Of a stretch of 14,119 bases of DNA, positions 1-7,063 are shown piece by piece. A program made the translations under genes and the position numbers. Position 1 is the stretch's first letter, and every line of letters begins with the position of its first letter. The notes below the pieces were generated by a model. That model did not search any database, was not told the DNA's origin, and saw only the letters and a program-made list of their open reading frames with translations. The stretch comes from Marinilabilia sp964403175 (GTDB lineage Bacteria > Bacteroidota > Bacteroidia > Bacteroidales > Marinilabiliaceae). The stretch is from the NCBI GenBank assembly GCA_964403175.1, contig CAYOFH010000086.1:1-14119 (forward strand), written 5' to 3'.

Positions 1-153
1 ACAATAGAACATGTATAATGTCCTGGCATGCGAGTTCCATTCAGCCAATAACTTAAGTAAAAATTATACGAATGAATAACTGTTACCATTTTATTGAAAA
101 TAGGAAAGGATTCGATACAGGGCAAAAATACTATTTTGTTGGTAGAATTTCTA

Positions 154-178
154 TTTTCCATGTTTTATAAATGGAAAA
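154..178. repeat. Inverted repeat upstream of sigma-54 activator gene
   Basis: Perfect 8-bp arms (TTTTCCAT at 154-161, ATGGAAAA at 171-178) surround a 9-nt spacer. The repeat lies just upstream of the candidate -7 box at 194-201, so it would cover or adjoin the -33 region. No T-run follows on either strand, which argues against a terminator. It could be an operator or chance in AT-rich DNA. Confidence 0.45.
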
Positions 179-181
179 ACA

Positions 182-208
182 GACAAAGAATAGTAACTTT
201 GTCAGTTG
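182..208 (+). promoter_or_regulatory. Candidate Bacteroidota promoter with palindrome over the -7 box
   Basis: TAACTTTG at 194-201 fits the Bacteroidota -7 consensus TAnnTTTG and would start transcription near 206, leaving a leader of about 27 nt before the ATG at 233. The -33 element is poor: only ATG at 171-173 sits at the right distance. A perfect 7-bp inverted repeat, GACAAAG (182-188) and CTTTGTC (197-203) with an 8-nt spacer, overlaps the -7 box and could be an operator. Inferred from consensus only. Confidence 0.45.
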
Positions 209-232
209 GTTCTGAAAAAATAGCAGTTAGGT

Positions 233-1504
233 ATGGTCAATATACAGCAAATTAAGCAACGGTTTGGGATTATTGGTAATTCTGAAGCGCTTAACCGTGC
301 CATTTATGTGGCAGTTCAGGTTGCGCCAACCGATTTATCTGTTCTTATTACCGGAGAAAGTGGTACCGGAAAGGAATCTTTCCCGCAAATAATTCATCAG
401 CATAGTATCCGAAAACATGGGCCCTATGTTGCAGTAAACTGTGGAGCTATTCCTGAAGGAACTATTGATTCGGAATTGTTTGGTCATGAAAAAGGAGCTT
501 TTACAGGTGCCTATTCCGACCGAAAAGGCTATTTTGAGGAGGCTAATAATGGTACTATTTTTTTGGATGAGATAGGTGAATTACCTCTTGCTACGCAGGT
601 TCGTTTATTACGAATTCTTGAAACAGGTGAATTCATGAGAGTTGGTTCATCGCGCATTATTAAGACTAACGTAAGGGTGGTTGCAGCCACCAATGTGAAC
701 CTTGAAAAAGCTATTGACGAAGGACAGTTTCGGGAGGACTTGTTTTATCGTCTCAACTCTGTTCCTGTTACTATACCTCCGTTACGGGAACGTCCGGAGG
801 ATATTTATCTTTTATTCAGGAAGTTTGCTGCTGATTTTGCCGATCGTTATCGTATGCCTGCAGTCAAACTGGAGGACGATGCTCGTATGGTACTAGAGCG
901 GTATCGCTGGCCCGGCAACATCCGGCAATTAAAGAATATTACAGAGCAAATCTCCATCATTGAAAAAGAACGTGTACTCACAGCCAATGATCTGGAAAGA
1001 TATCTTCCATTTCATTCCGGGGACAATTTACCTGCAGTAATGAATGATAAAAGAGGATCGCAGGGAACCGATTTTTCTACAGAACGTGAGATTCTTTACA
1101 AGGTTCTTTTTGATATGAAAAGGGATATGAATGATCTGAAAAAACTTGTGCTGGAGATCATGCAACATGGGAATGATGTGAGTCTGAAGGGGGAGAATGC
1201 TGAAATAATCCAGAATCTTTACCACGAAACCGGTGAGGAACTAAACCGGGCAGAACGGTTAGGTAATCAGGGGGCAGTTATGCCGTACATTGGCAATGAT
1301 TCATCTTCTGCTCATAATGGTCATCATATCGAGGATACCGAAGAATTTGTGGAAGAGTCCCTTTCTTTGGAAGAGAAAGAGGTGGAGCTTATCCGCAAGG
1401 CACTGGAGAAACATGGTGGCAAACGAAAAAATGCAGCTAGTGAACTGGGTATTTCTGAACGTACTTTATACCGGAAAATTAAGGAACATAATATTGAAGG
1501 ATAA
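233..1504 (+). CDS. Sigma-54-dependent transcriptional activator (AAA+ with Fis-type HTH)
   Basis: This is a bacterial enhancer-binding protein of 423 aa that would remodel sigma-54 RNA polymerase using ATP. Visible motifs are Walker A GESGTGKE (residues 41-48), the sigma-54 contact loop GAFTGA (88-93), Walker B TIFLDE (108-113), arginine-finger region FREDLFYRL (166-174) and the sensor II-like WPGNIRQL (226-233). A Fis-type helix-turn-helix fills the C-terminus (about 385-420). There is almost no N-terminal sensory domain: the AAA+ core starts within about 15 residues. Between the core and the HTH lies a linker of about 120 residues with a heptad-like helix (about 281-311) that may be a coiled coil. 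The gene opens an apparent operon with lptE 3 nt downstream. The ATG at 233 fits the domain start. The family assignment is secure; targets and signal are unknown. Confidence 0.93.
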   Translation: MVNIQQIKQRFGIIGNSEALNRAIYVAVQVAPTDLSVLITGESGTGKESFPQIIHQHSIRKHGPYVAVNCGAIPEGTIDSELFGHEKGAFTGAYSDRKGYFEEANNGTIFLDEIGELPLATQVRLLRILETGEFMRVGSSRIIKTNVRVVAATNVNLEKAIDEGQFREDLFYRLNSVPVTIPPLRERPEDIYLLFRKFAADFADRYRMPAVKLEDDARMVLERYRWPGNIRQLKNITEQISIIEKERVLTANDLERYLPFHSGDNLPAVMNDKRGSQGTDFSTEREILYKVLFDMKRDMNDLKKLVLEIMQHGNDVSLKGENAEIIQNLYHETGEELNRAERLGNQGAVMPYIGNDSSSAHNGHHIEDTEEFVEESLSLEEKEVELIRKALEKHGGKRKNAASELGISERTLYRKIKEHNIEG

Positions 1505-1507
1505 ATA

Positions 1508-2032
1508 ATGATCATGACAGGTAATATAACAAAATCGTTATTGGTTTTTGCACTGCCGTTATTGCTTTGTATTCAGGGATGTGCCATTCAGGTTACTTTC
1601 GATGGAGCCTCTATACCCGAAAATATAAATACCGCTTCCGTTCAACTTTTTGAAAACCGTGCTGCATATGTAAATCCCGTTTTAAGTCAGACTTTTACTG
1701 AAGGTTTAAAAGACCGGATTATCAATGGTTCAAGGCTTACATTGGCTGATGGAACGGGAGATGTAGATTTCTCCGGGGAAATAACCGGATATGACACTGA
1801 GCCATTGGCAATTCAGGCTGATGCCGTCTCTGCGGAAACACGACTGACAGTGCGTATTAATGTGAGGTACGAAAATTTTAAAGATCCTGAGGAGAGCTGG
1901 GATTCTTCTTTTTCTGCCTATCGTGACTTCCCCAGTGAGCAGAATATTACCGCAATCGAAGGAGAATTAGTGGATGAGATTGTTGAAGAGTTGACAGAAA
2001 ATATTTTTAACAAAGCTTTTGCTGACTGGTAA
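1508..2032 (+). CDS. lptE: LptE family LPS-assembly lipoprotein
   Basis: LptE is the outer-membrane lipoprotein that plugs the LptD beta-barrel and helps deliver lipopolysaccharide to the cell surface. The 174-aa product has a short N-terminus, a hydrophobic stretch (about 11-22) and a lipobox ending in IQGC, making Cys25 the likely lipidated residue. The mature part contains blocks typical of Bacteroidota LptE: FDGASIPENI, NPVLSQTFTEGLKDR, FSGEITGY, a RLTVRINVRYEN strand, and an EIVEELTENIFNKAFADW end. The start follows the upstream stop by 3 nt, which suggests translational coupling; a second in-frame ATG at 1514 is equally possible and hardly alters the signal peptide. Recognition rests on remembered family pattern, not a database search. 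Confidence 0.87.
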   Translation: MIMTGNITKSLLVFALPLLLCIQGCAIQVTFDGASIPENINTASVQLFENRAAYVNPVLSQTFTEGLKDRIINGSRLTLADGTGDVDFSGEITGYDTEPLAIQADAVSAETRLTVRINVRYENFKDPEESWDSSFSAYRDFPSEQNITAIEGELVDEIVEELTENIFNKAFADW

Positions 2033-2043
2033 AAATATTGTTT

Positions 2044-3072
2044 ATGGCCCGAATGCGTTTAATTGACTTTTTATCCCATCCTGAAAAACTGGATGAGAAA
2101 ACTCTTGATACTTTAAGAGAAGCTCTTGATACCTATCCGTTTTTTCAGGCAGGACGAATGCTTTGGGTCAAAAATCTCTGTCAACTTGATCATATCCGGT
2201 ACAATTCTGAATTAAAACTTTCTGCTGCATATATTCCGGACAGGTCGAAATTGTTTTTTCTTATTAACGATGTTTTTTCTTCGCTCTCAGTTCCTGATGT
2301 GGATGAGAGTCAGCAGAACATAGAGGGAGAATCTGAACAACCAGAAAAAAATGAGCAAAAGCTTTCACAGGATGAAACCATAAAAGGGAGGGATGACAAT
2401 GAGGCAACCAGGAATAATCTTTCAGATGAGTTAGGCCAAGTGGTCGGGGCTGATGCCAACTATTTTGATGTAGATGATTCTTTTACTACAAGCTCTGGTG
2501 ATTTGGTGGATTTTTCTCTTTCCCGGGAACAGGAGAACGGGAAAAAGCAGGGGGTTAGAATACAAAAAAATGAAAGGGATGAATCTCCGGAATCCGGCAT
2601 GCTGGATTACGAGAAGTCAGTTGTTGCATTAGCTTATTCTCTTGAAAAGGAAATGCCTTCGGAACCTGCTGATTTTGATATGAGCCACTCTTTCTCCGAG
2701 TGGCTGGATCTTTTGAAATATCAGACTGCTAAAACAAGAGATGAGCAGGATCAGCAGGCTGAAGTAAAGTCCGGAATCAGGGAAAAGACGGGGAAAATGG
2801 ATTTGATTGAAAATTTCCTGAATAAAAGAGGTCACCAAAAAAAAATCGTTCCCGGGGATGATGACCACACAACGGGAGAGGATTTTTCAGCCCGTAGTGT
2901 TGCAGAAAGTGATGATTTGATGACCGAAACTCTTGCCAATATTCATATAAAACAGAAAAGATACCAGAAAGCGGTTGAGATATTCGAACGATTGCGTTTG
3001 AAATATCCCGAAAAAAGTGTTTACTTTGCACGTCGTATTAAAGAAATGGAAGATCTTATTAATAATCAGTAA
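2044..3072 (+). CDS. Conserved TPR-containing protein of unknown function
   Basis: The product is 342 aa and I cannot assign a function. Three parts can be seen. An N-terminal globular part (about 1-78) is rich in aromatic and leucine residues and includes YPFFQAGRMLWVKN. A long acidic, low-complexity, probably disordered middle (about 80-200) follows, leading to a short SHSFSEWLDLL motif. The C-terminal 55 residues form a TPR-like helix pair (TETLANIHIKQKRYQKAVEI) and then a charged helix. There is no signal peptide or membrane segment, so it is probably cytoplasmic. I chose ATG 2044; a TTG at 2038 would add two residues. It lies 11 nt after lptE and 11 nt before secG, so co-expression with envelope genes is likely. 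The TPR suggests a protein-interaction role. Confidence 0.82.
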   Translation: MARMRLIDFLSHPEKLDEKTLDTLREALDTYPFFQAGRMLWVKNLCQLDHIRYNSELKLSAAYIPDRSKLFFLINDVFSSLSVPDVDESQQNIEGESEQPEKNEQKLSQDETIKGRDDNEATRNNLSDELGQVVGADANYFDVDDSFTTSSGDLVDFSLSREQENGKKQGVRIQKNERDESPESGMLDYEKSVVALAYSLEKEMPSEPADFDMSHSFSEWLDLLKYQTAKTRDEQDQQAEVKSGIREKTGKMDLIENFLNKRGHQKKIVPGDDDHTTGEDFSARSVAESDDLMTETLANIHIKQKRYQKAVEIFERLRLKYPEKSVYFARRIKEMEDLINNQ

Positions 3073-3083
3073 TTAAGAAAGAT

Positions 3084-3437
3084 ATGTATCAGTTTGTAAC
3101 AGTTTTGGTAATTCTGGTCAGTATATTGTTGGTATTGATTGTGCTTGTTCAGAATTCCAAAGGTGGTGGTCTGGCCTCCAATTTTTCGGCCTCTAATCAG
3201 GTTATGGGTGTACGTAAAACGGCCGATTTCCTGGAAAAGGCGACCTGGACTTTAGCCGGGAGCTTATTGGTTTTGGCTTTTGTTTCAGTAATGGTATTGC
3301 CACGCGGTGAAATGCAATCGGGATCTGCAATTGATGAAGAAATTCAAAATATGAATGTGCCTTCTCAGGAATTGCCGGATTTTGGCATTGGTGGTGAAGA
3401 AGAGGCTACGGAAGAGAATGCAGGCGATAGCTTGTAA
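3084..3437 (+). CDS. secG: Preprotein translocase subunit SecG
   Basis: SecG is the small auxiliary membrane subunit of the SecYEG channel. The 117-aa product has two hydrophobic segments (about 4-22 and 54-72) joined by a cytoplasmic loop that starts with the family signature QNSKGGGL (23-30), continues with NFSASNQVMGVRKTADFLEK, and so matches SecG layout. The C-terminus (about 74-117) is an acidic, Asn/Glu-rich tail longer than in E. coli SecG; such tails are common in this phylum. It is the last gene of the operon that starts with the sigma-54 activator and is followed directly by an intrinsic terminator. The ATG at 3084 puts the first membrane segment right at the N-terminus, as expected. 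Confidence 0.93.
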   Translation: MYQFVTVLVILVSILLVLIVLVQNSKGGGLASNFSASNQVMGVRKTADFLEKATWTLAGSLLVLAFVSVMVLPRGEMQSGSAIDEEIQNMNVPSQELPDFGIGGEEEATEENAGDSL

Positions 3438-3460
3438 AAAATTTAAAAAAAACAGTGACA

Positions 3461-3491
3461 GGGTGTCAGTATTAGCTGACACCCTTTTTTT
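3461..3491 (+). terminator. Intrinsic terminator after secG
   Basis: A perfect 9-bp stem, GGGTGTCAG (3461-3469) with CTGACACCC (3476-3484), closes a 6-nt loop and is followed by seven T residues. It ends the 233-3437 operon and separates it from groES. Confidence 0.93.
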
Positions 3492-3732
3492 GTGTCTTTT
3501 TCTGATTAGCTTTATTTCTTAAGTGTTTATTGATCAGTTAAATGTATCGGTATTTTATGTTAGCCCTGAACTTTTTACATTGTGTTATGTTCAGGCGGCA
3601 AGCTTTTTGGGGATTGGGAGAGGTGTAAAAATGTCCGTTTTTTCTGTCGGTAAGATGCCATGGAGCCTTTGGCATAATTTGTGAATATTATGCTGGCAGA
3701 ATTAATTTGTTTAACGTTTAAATAAAATAAAA
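3492..3732. other. Intergenic region upstream of groESL
   Basis: No credible gene is present; short minus-strand frames here lack family features and run into groES. It holds an inverted repeat CCTGAAC (3565-3571) / GTTCAGG (3589-3595) with a 17-nt loop, a second one ATGCCA (3655-3660) / TGGCAT (3670-3675) with a 9-nt spacer, and a candidate promoter. I found no CIRCE element (TTAGCACTC-N9-GAGTGCTAA). Confidence 0.6.
3678..3709 (+). promoter_or_regulatory. Candidate groESL promoter
   Basis: TTTG at 3678-3681 and TTAATTTG at 3702-3709 are 20 nt apart, the spacing expected for the Bacteroidota -33 TTTG / -7 TAnnTTTG pair. The -7 box has one mismatch (TT instead of TA). Transcription would start near 3714, about 19 nt before the groES ATG. 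Confidence 0.45.
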
Positions 3733-4011
3733 ATGTCAACATTAAAAGGTAAAATTCTTGCCGGTAAGGTTTTGGTAAAACCGCAGGCAGCCGAAGAAAA
3801 AACTTCAAGTGGAATTATTATTCCTGATTCAGCAAAAGAAAAGCCGTTGAAAGGTGAAGTCGTGCTGACAGGTGCCGACAAAAAAGATGAACCCATGGAA
3901 GTAAAAACCGGTGATGTGGTTTTGTACGGGAAATATGCCGGAACTGAACTGAATATTGATGGTGAGGATTACTTGCTCATCTCGCAGACCGACATTCTTT
4001 ACATTGCTTAA
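3733..4011 (+). CDS. groES: Co-chaperonin GroES (Hsp10)
   Basis: GroES forms the heptameric lid that closes the GroEL folding chamber. The 92-aa product is close to the usual length. It shows the mobile loop (about residues 17-32) containing the hydrophobic GIII contact (27-30) that binds GroEL apical domains, the following KPLKGEVVLTG strand, the VLYGKYAGTEL region, and a C-terminal strand ending in ILYIA. It is 33 nt upstream of groEL, the standard arrangement, and the two are probably one mRNA from the promoter near 3678-3709. The next T-rich terminator is after groEL. No unusual features. Confidence 0.97.
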   Translation: MSTLKGKILAGKVLVKPQAAEEKTSSGIIIPDSAKEKPLKGEVVLTGADKKDEPMEVKTGDVVLYGKYAGTELNIDGEDYLLISQTDILYIA

Positions 4012-4044
4012 CGATTAAACCAAAAACATTAAATTCTTAAGAAT

Positions 4045-5682
4045 ATGGCTAAAGAGATAAAATTTGATATTGATGCCCGTGAAAGACTTCAAAAAGGTAT
4101 CGATCAGCTTGCAAACGCTGTAAAAGTAACACTTGGACCTAGAGGTCGTAATGTTGTAATTGACAAAAAATATGGTGCACCCCAGATTACAAAGGATGGT
4201 GTTACAGTAGCCAAAGAAATTGAGCTCTCTGAGCCTTATGCTAATCTGGGCGCTCAAATGGTAAAAGAAGTCGCTTCAAAGACAGGTGATGATGCCGGAG
4301 ACGGAACAACTACTGCTACCGTACTAGCCCAGTCTATAGTTAAAGTAGGGCTGAAAAACGTTACTGCCGGAGCTAACCCGATGGAGCTGAAGCGTGGTAT
4401 CGACCTGGCAGTTGCCAAGGTGGTCGAAAATATCCGCAAGCAGGCTAAAGTGGTTGGAGAGGACAACAGCAAAATAGAGCAGGTTGCCCGTATTTCAGCC
4501 AACAATGATGAAGAAATTGGTCGTTTGATTGCTGAAGCAATGGAAAAAGTTGGTCATGAAGGAGTGATCACTGTTGAGGAAGCAAAAGGTATCGAAACAA
4601 CTGTTGAGGTTGTGGAAGGTATGCAGTTCGATCGTGGTTACATTTCTCCTTATTTCGTGACTAACACCGAAAAGATGCAGGCCGAACTGGAGAATCCTTA
4701 TATCCTGATTCATGATAAGAAAATCAGCACTATGAAGGATCTTCTACCCGTACTGGAGCAAACTGCTCAGTCAGGTCGTCCCTTGTTGATTATTTCTGAA
4801 GACGTGGATGGCGAAGCTTTGGCTACTTTGGTTGTCAACCGTCTGAGAGGGTCACTGAAAGTAGCTGCCGTAAAAGCTCCCGGCTTTGGCGACCGTCGCA
4901 AAGAAATGCTTCAGGATATCGCTGTATTGACCGGTGGAACTGTTATCTCGGAAGAGACAGGTTTGAAGCTGGAAAATGCTACCATCGAAATGTTGGGACA
5001 AGCAGAAAAAATTACCATCGACAAGGAAAATACTACTGTAGTTAATGGCCTTGGTGACAAAGATGCCATTGAGCAACGGGCACAGCAGATTAAAGCACAA
5101 ATTGCGAATACTACTTCCGATTATGACAAAGAGAAGCTTCAGGAGCGTTTGGCTAAATTAGCAGGGGGAGTGGCTGTACTTTATGTCGGCGCCGCTTCAG
5201 AGGTGGAAATGAAAGAGAAGAAAGACCGTGTTGATGATGCTCTGAGTGCAACCCGTGCTGCTGTTGAAGAAGGAATTGTTCCAGGTGGTGGTGTAGCTTA
5301 CATTCGTGCTATCTCTGATTTAGAATTGCTCAAAGGCGAGAATGATGACCAAACCACTGGAGTGGAGATTGTGAAACGTGCCATCGAGGAGCCTTTGCGT
5401 CAGATTGTATTCAATGCTGGTAAAGAAGGTGCTGTAATAGTGCAGAAGGTAAAAGAAGGAAAAGATGCTTATGGTTACAATGCCCGTATCGATGAGTATC
5501 AGGACTTCTTTGAGTCAGGTGTAATTGATCCTGCCAAAGTAACCCGTGTAGCACTTGAAAATGCAGCCTCTATTGCCGGTATGTTCCTTACCACGGAGTG
5601 TGTATTGATAGAAGAGAAAGAGGATGAACCTGCTCCTATGCCAAATCCGGGAATGGGTGGCGGAATGCCAGGCATGATGTAA
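4045..5682 (+). CDS. groEL: Chaperonin GroEL (Hsp60)
   Basis: GroEL is the ATP-driven double-ring chaperonin that folds proteins with GroES in the cytoplasm. The 545-aa product is full length. It has the N-terminal AKEIKFDIDAR, the nucleotide-binding VTLGPRGRNV and ITKDGVTVA blocks (Asp51), the GDGTTTATVLA ATPase motif (Asp86), the RVDDALSATRAAVEEG block with the hydrolysis aspartate (about residue 398), PGGGVAY, and a Gly/Met-rich tail (NPGMGGGMPGMM). Only one groEL copy is seen, paired with groES. A perfect 12-bp palindrome, ATTCTTAAGAAT (4033-4044), directly abuts the start codon; there is no clear Shine-Dalgarno. A terminator follows. Confidence 0.98.
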   Translation: MAKEIKFDIDARERLQKGIDQLANAVKVTLGPRGRNVVIDKKYGAPQITKDGVTVAKEIELSEPYANLGAQMVKEVASKTGDDAGDGTTTATVLAQSIVKVGLKNVTAGANPMELKRGIDLAVAKVVENIRKQAKVVGEDNSKIEQVARISANNDEEIGRLIAEAMEKVGHEGVITVEEAKGIETTVEVVEGMQFDRGYISPYFVTNTEKMQAELENPYILIHDKKISTMKDLLPVLEQTAQSGRPLLIISEDVDGEALATLVVNRLRGSLKVAAVKAPGFGDRRKEMLQDIAVLTGGTVISEETGLKLENATIEMLGQAEKITIDKENTTVVNGLGDKDAIEQRAQQIKAQIANTTSDYDKEKLQERLAKLAGGVAVLYVGAASEVEMKEKKDRVDDALSATRAAVEEGIVPGGGVAYIRAISDLELLKGENDDQTTGVEIVKRAIEEPLRQIVFNAGKEGAVIVQKVKEGKDAYGYNARIDEYQDFFESGVIDPAKVTRVALENAASIAGMFLTTECVLIEEKEDEPAPMPNPGMGGGMPGMM

Positions 5683-5712
5683 AAAAATCAGACTTTGGTC
5701 TGTCAATAATAT

Positions 5713-5748
5713 AAAAAAAAAGGGTGCTTAAAGGCATCCTTTTTTTTT
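5713..5748. terminator. Bidirectional terminator between groEL and the epimerase gene
   Basis: The stem AGGGTGC (5721-5727) / GCATCCT (5734-5740) has seven pairs (one G-T) and a 6-nt loop. It is flanked by an A-run (5713-5721) and a T-run (5740-5748), so both convergent transcripts would end in U-tracts. The T-run includes two bases of the epimerase stop codon (5747-5749). A smaller CAGAC-TTTG-GTCTG hairpin lies at 5689-5702. Confidence 0.88.
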
Positions 5749-6718
5749 AAGTGGATTTTCGGGTCTCGCTTTTATACCACTCTACAAAACTCTTTAGCCC
5801 ATCTTCCAGTTTAACCCGGGGTTTGTATCCTAATAAATTTTCCGCTTTGTTGATGTTCGCATAAGTGACATCAACATCCCCGGGCTGCATAGGGTAACGT
5901 TCTATTTGAGGTTGAGTATTTGTGGCCTCAGCAATTTTTTGAACAAGTCCGTTTAATGAAATGGGATGGTTGTTTCCCAAATTTACTGTTTCAAATACTC
6001 CCGAATGCGACATGAGATAATCGGTTGCCTGACAGATGCCGAAAACAGTATCGCTGATAAATGTGTAATCCCTGGAGGTGGATCCATCACCAAATAATGT
6101 TAGCGGTGTTCCCTCAAACATCATTTTAATAAATTTATGAATGGCCAGATCGGGGCGTTGACGAGGCCCGTAAACAGTAAAGAAACGCATGTTTATGATA
6201 TCTGTGTTGTAGAGATGATGCCATGTATGGTTGAGTAGTTCGCATGATTTTTTTGAGAAAGCATATGGCGAGATCGGGTTGTCCACATTCAGGTTTTCAT
6301 GCCACGGAGTTTTAGGATTATTGCCATAAACTGATGAGGAACTGGCGAATGCCATCTTTTTGATGTTGTATTTTTCCATGGCGCTAAGTACCACCCTTGT
6401 TGCTGTAATGTTATGGTCGATATAGCTTTGAGGTGACTGAATGCTTGGACGTACACCTGCTTTACCGGCCAGGTGAATAACAATGTCCGCTCCGGCAGAA
6501 AAGATTTTATCGGTTGTTTCCTCATTGGTAAGATCGTTTTCAAAAAAAGAAAAGGCCTTATGGTTGAAGAATGCTGCCATATTAGCCAGTTTAGTTTCCC
6601 GGGGATAATAGGGGTCGAAGTTGTCAATCCCTGTTACCTGATGACCTTTTTTTAGTAATTCTTCTGTAAGATGTGATCCTATAAATCCGGCACAGCCGGT
6701 GACAATTAATTTGTACAT
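5747..6718 (-). CDS. NAD-dependent sugar-nucleotide epimerase, UDP-glucuronate 4-epimerase-like
   Basis: This is an extended short-chain dehydrogenase/reductase of 323 aa that would act on a UDP- or other nucleotide sugar in the cytoplasm to feed capsule, O-antigen or exopolysaccharide synthesis. It shows the Rossmann motif GCAGFIG (8-14), an acidic NAD-ribose residue (Asp32 in GIDNFDPYY), the HLAGKAGVRPSI block, SSSSVYG (127-132), the catalytic Tyr152 and Lys156 (YAFSK), and the substrate-side MRFFTVYGPRQRPDLA block. The DNFDPYY and GVRPSI patterns resemble UDP-glucuronate 4-epimerases; related 4-epimerases or dehydratases cannot be excluded. I chose ATG 6718, where the Rossmann strand begins. 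The frame is open for 69 more codons upstream, to 6925, but that part looks like non-coding translation. It stands alone, convergent with groEL and divergent from lepA. Confidence 0.9.
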   Translation of the reverse strand: MYKLIVTGCAGFIGSHLTEELLKKGHQVTGIDNFDPYYPRETKLANMAAFFNHKAFSFFENDLTNEETTDKIFSAGADIVIHLAGKAGVRPSIQSPQSYIDHNITATRVVLSAMEKYNIKKMAFASSSSVYGNNPKTPWHENLNVDNPISPYAFSKKSCELLNHTWHHLYNTDIINMRFFTVYGPRQRPDLAIHKFIKMMFEGTPLTLFGDGSTSRDYTFISDTVFGICQATDYLMSHSGVFETVNLGNNHPISLNGLVQKIAEATNTQPQIERYPMQPGDVDVTYANINKAENLLGYKPRVKLEDGLKSFVEWYKSETRKST

Positions 6719-6892
6719 GAAAGTAAGTTTTTTCGAAAGTGCTATTTTAAACCATTTTATTGCCATTTTCAAGTGGAGCATTACTTTTATTTTTCCAAAG
6801 GTCCGGATTATTTGGTGAGCAGTCGAATTCCGATGTCTAAAAAAAAGATGGAGTTTAAGGGTTTCTTCTTCGCTGAAACTTCGTTGGATTAA

Positions 6893-6944
6893 AGAGGTTG
6901 AGTGATGACAAGTTTGCTTCCACAAGTTTCTAACTCAAACCTCT
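6893..6944. repeat. Inverted repeat with internal direct repeats
   Basis: AGAGGTTGAGT (6893-6903) pairs with ACTCAAACCTCT (6933-6944) over 11 bp with one bulged A. The 29-nt loop holds ACAAGTTT twice (6908-6915 and 6922-6929). There is no T-run, so it is not a terminator; an operator or RNA structure is possible. It lies about 60 bp upstream of the first lepA -7 box. Confidence 0.45.
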
Positions 6945-6980
6945 GGCATCTAATTTCCAGATTCCAACCATTTGATTTTA

Positions 6981-7014
6981 TTTGTGGTTATGCGATTTTA
7001 TTTGAATATCTTTG
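6981..7014 (+). promoter_or_regulatory. Candidate lepA promoter P1
   Basis: TATCTTTG (7007-7014) is an exact match to the Bacteroidota -7 box TAnnTTTG. TTTG at 6981-6984 is 22 nt upstream, one longer than the usual 19-21. The start would be near 7019, leaving a leader of about 95 nt. Confidence 0.5.
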
Positions 7015-7055
7015 CAGCCTGAAATTGGGAAAGTAGTTTTTTTCTAATTGGCTGT

Positions 7056-7063
7056 TATCTTTG
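7056..7063 (+). promoter_or_regulatory. Candidate lepA promoter P2 (-7 box)
   Basis: TATCTTTG recurs exactly 49 bp after P1, with similar following bases (GCAGCCTGAAA after P1, GCACTGAAA here). I find no TTTG at the -33 distance. The start would be near 7068, about 47 nt before the ATG at 7115. Confidence 0.5.

Noticed and set aside
24..39. Sigma-54-like -24/-12 element (TGGCAT-N5-TTCCA) upstream of the activator gene
   Set aside because: The -12 GC dinucleotide is CC, and the element lies about 195 nt from the start with a better -7 box in between.
1..54. Possible end of an upstream gene
   Set aside because: The open frames at the left edge give short peptides with no resemblance to the neighbour expected here (such as MiaB), so no call can be supported.
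3575..3808. Minus-strand frame of 77 codons upstream of groES
   Set aside because: It overlaps groES and its promoter region and shows no domain, signal or family pattern.
6719..6925. N-terminal extension of the epimerase by 69 codons
   Set aside because: The Rossmann strand begins right after ATG 6718 as in relatives; the extension resembles translated spacer DNA.
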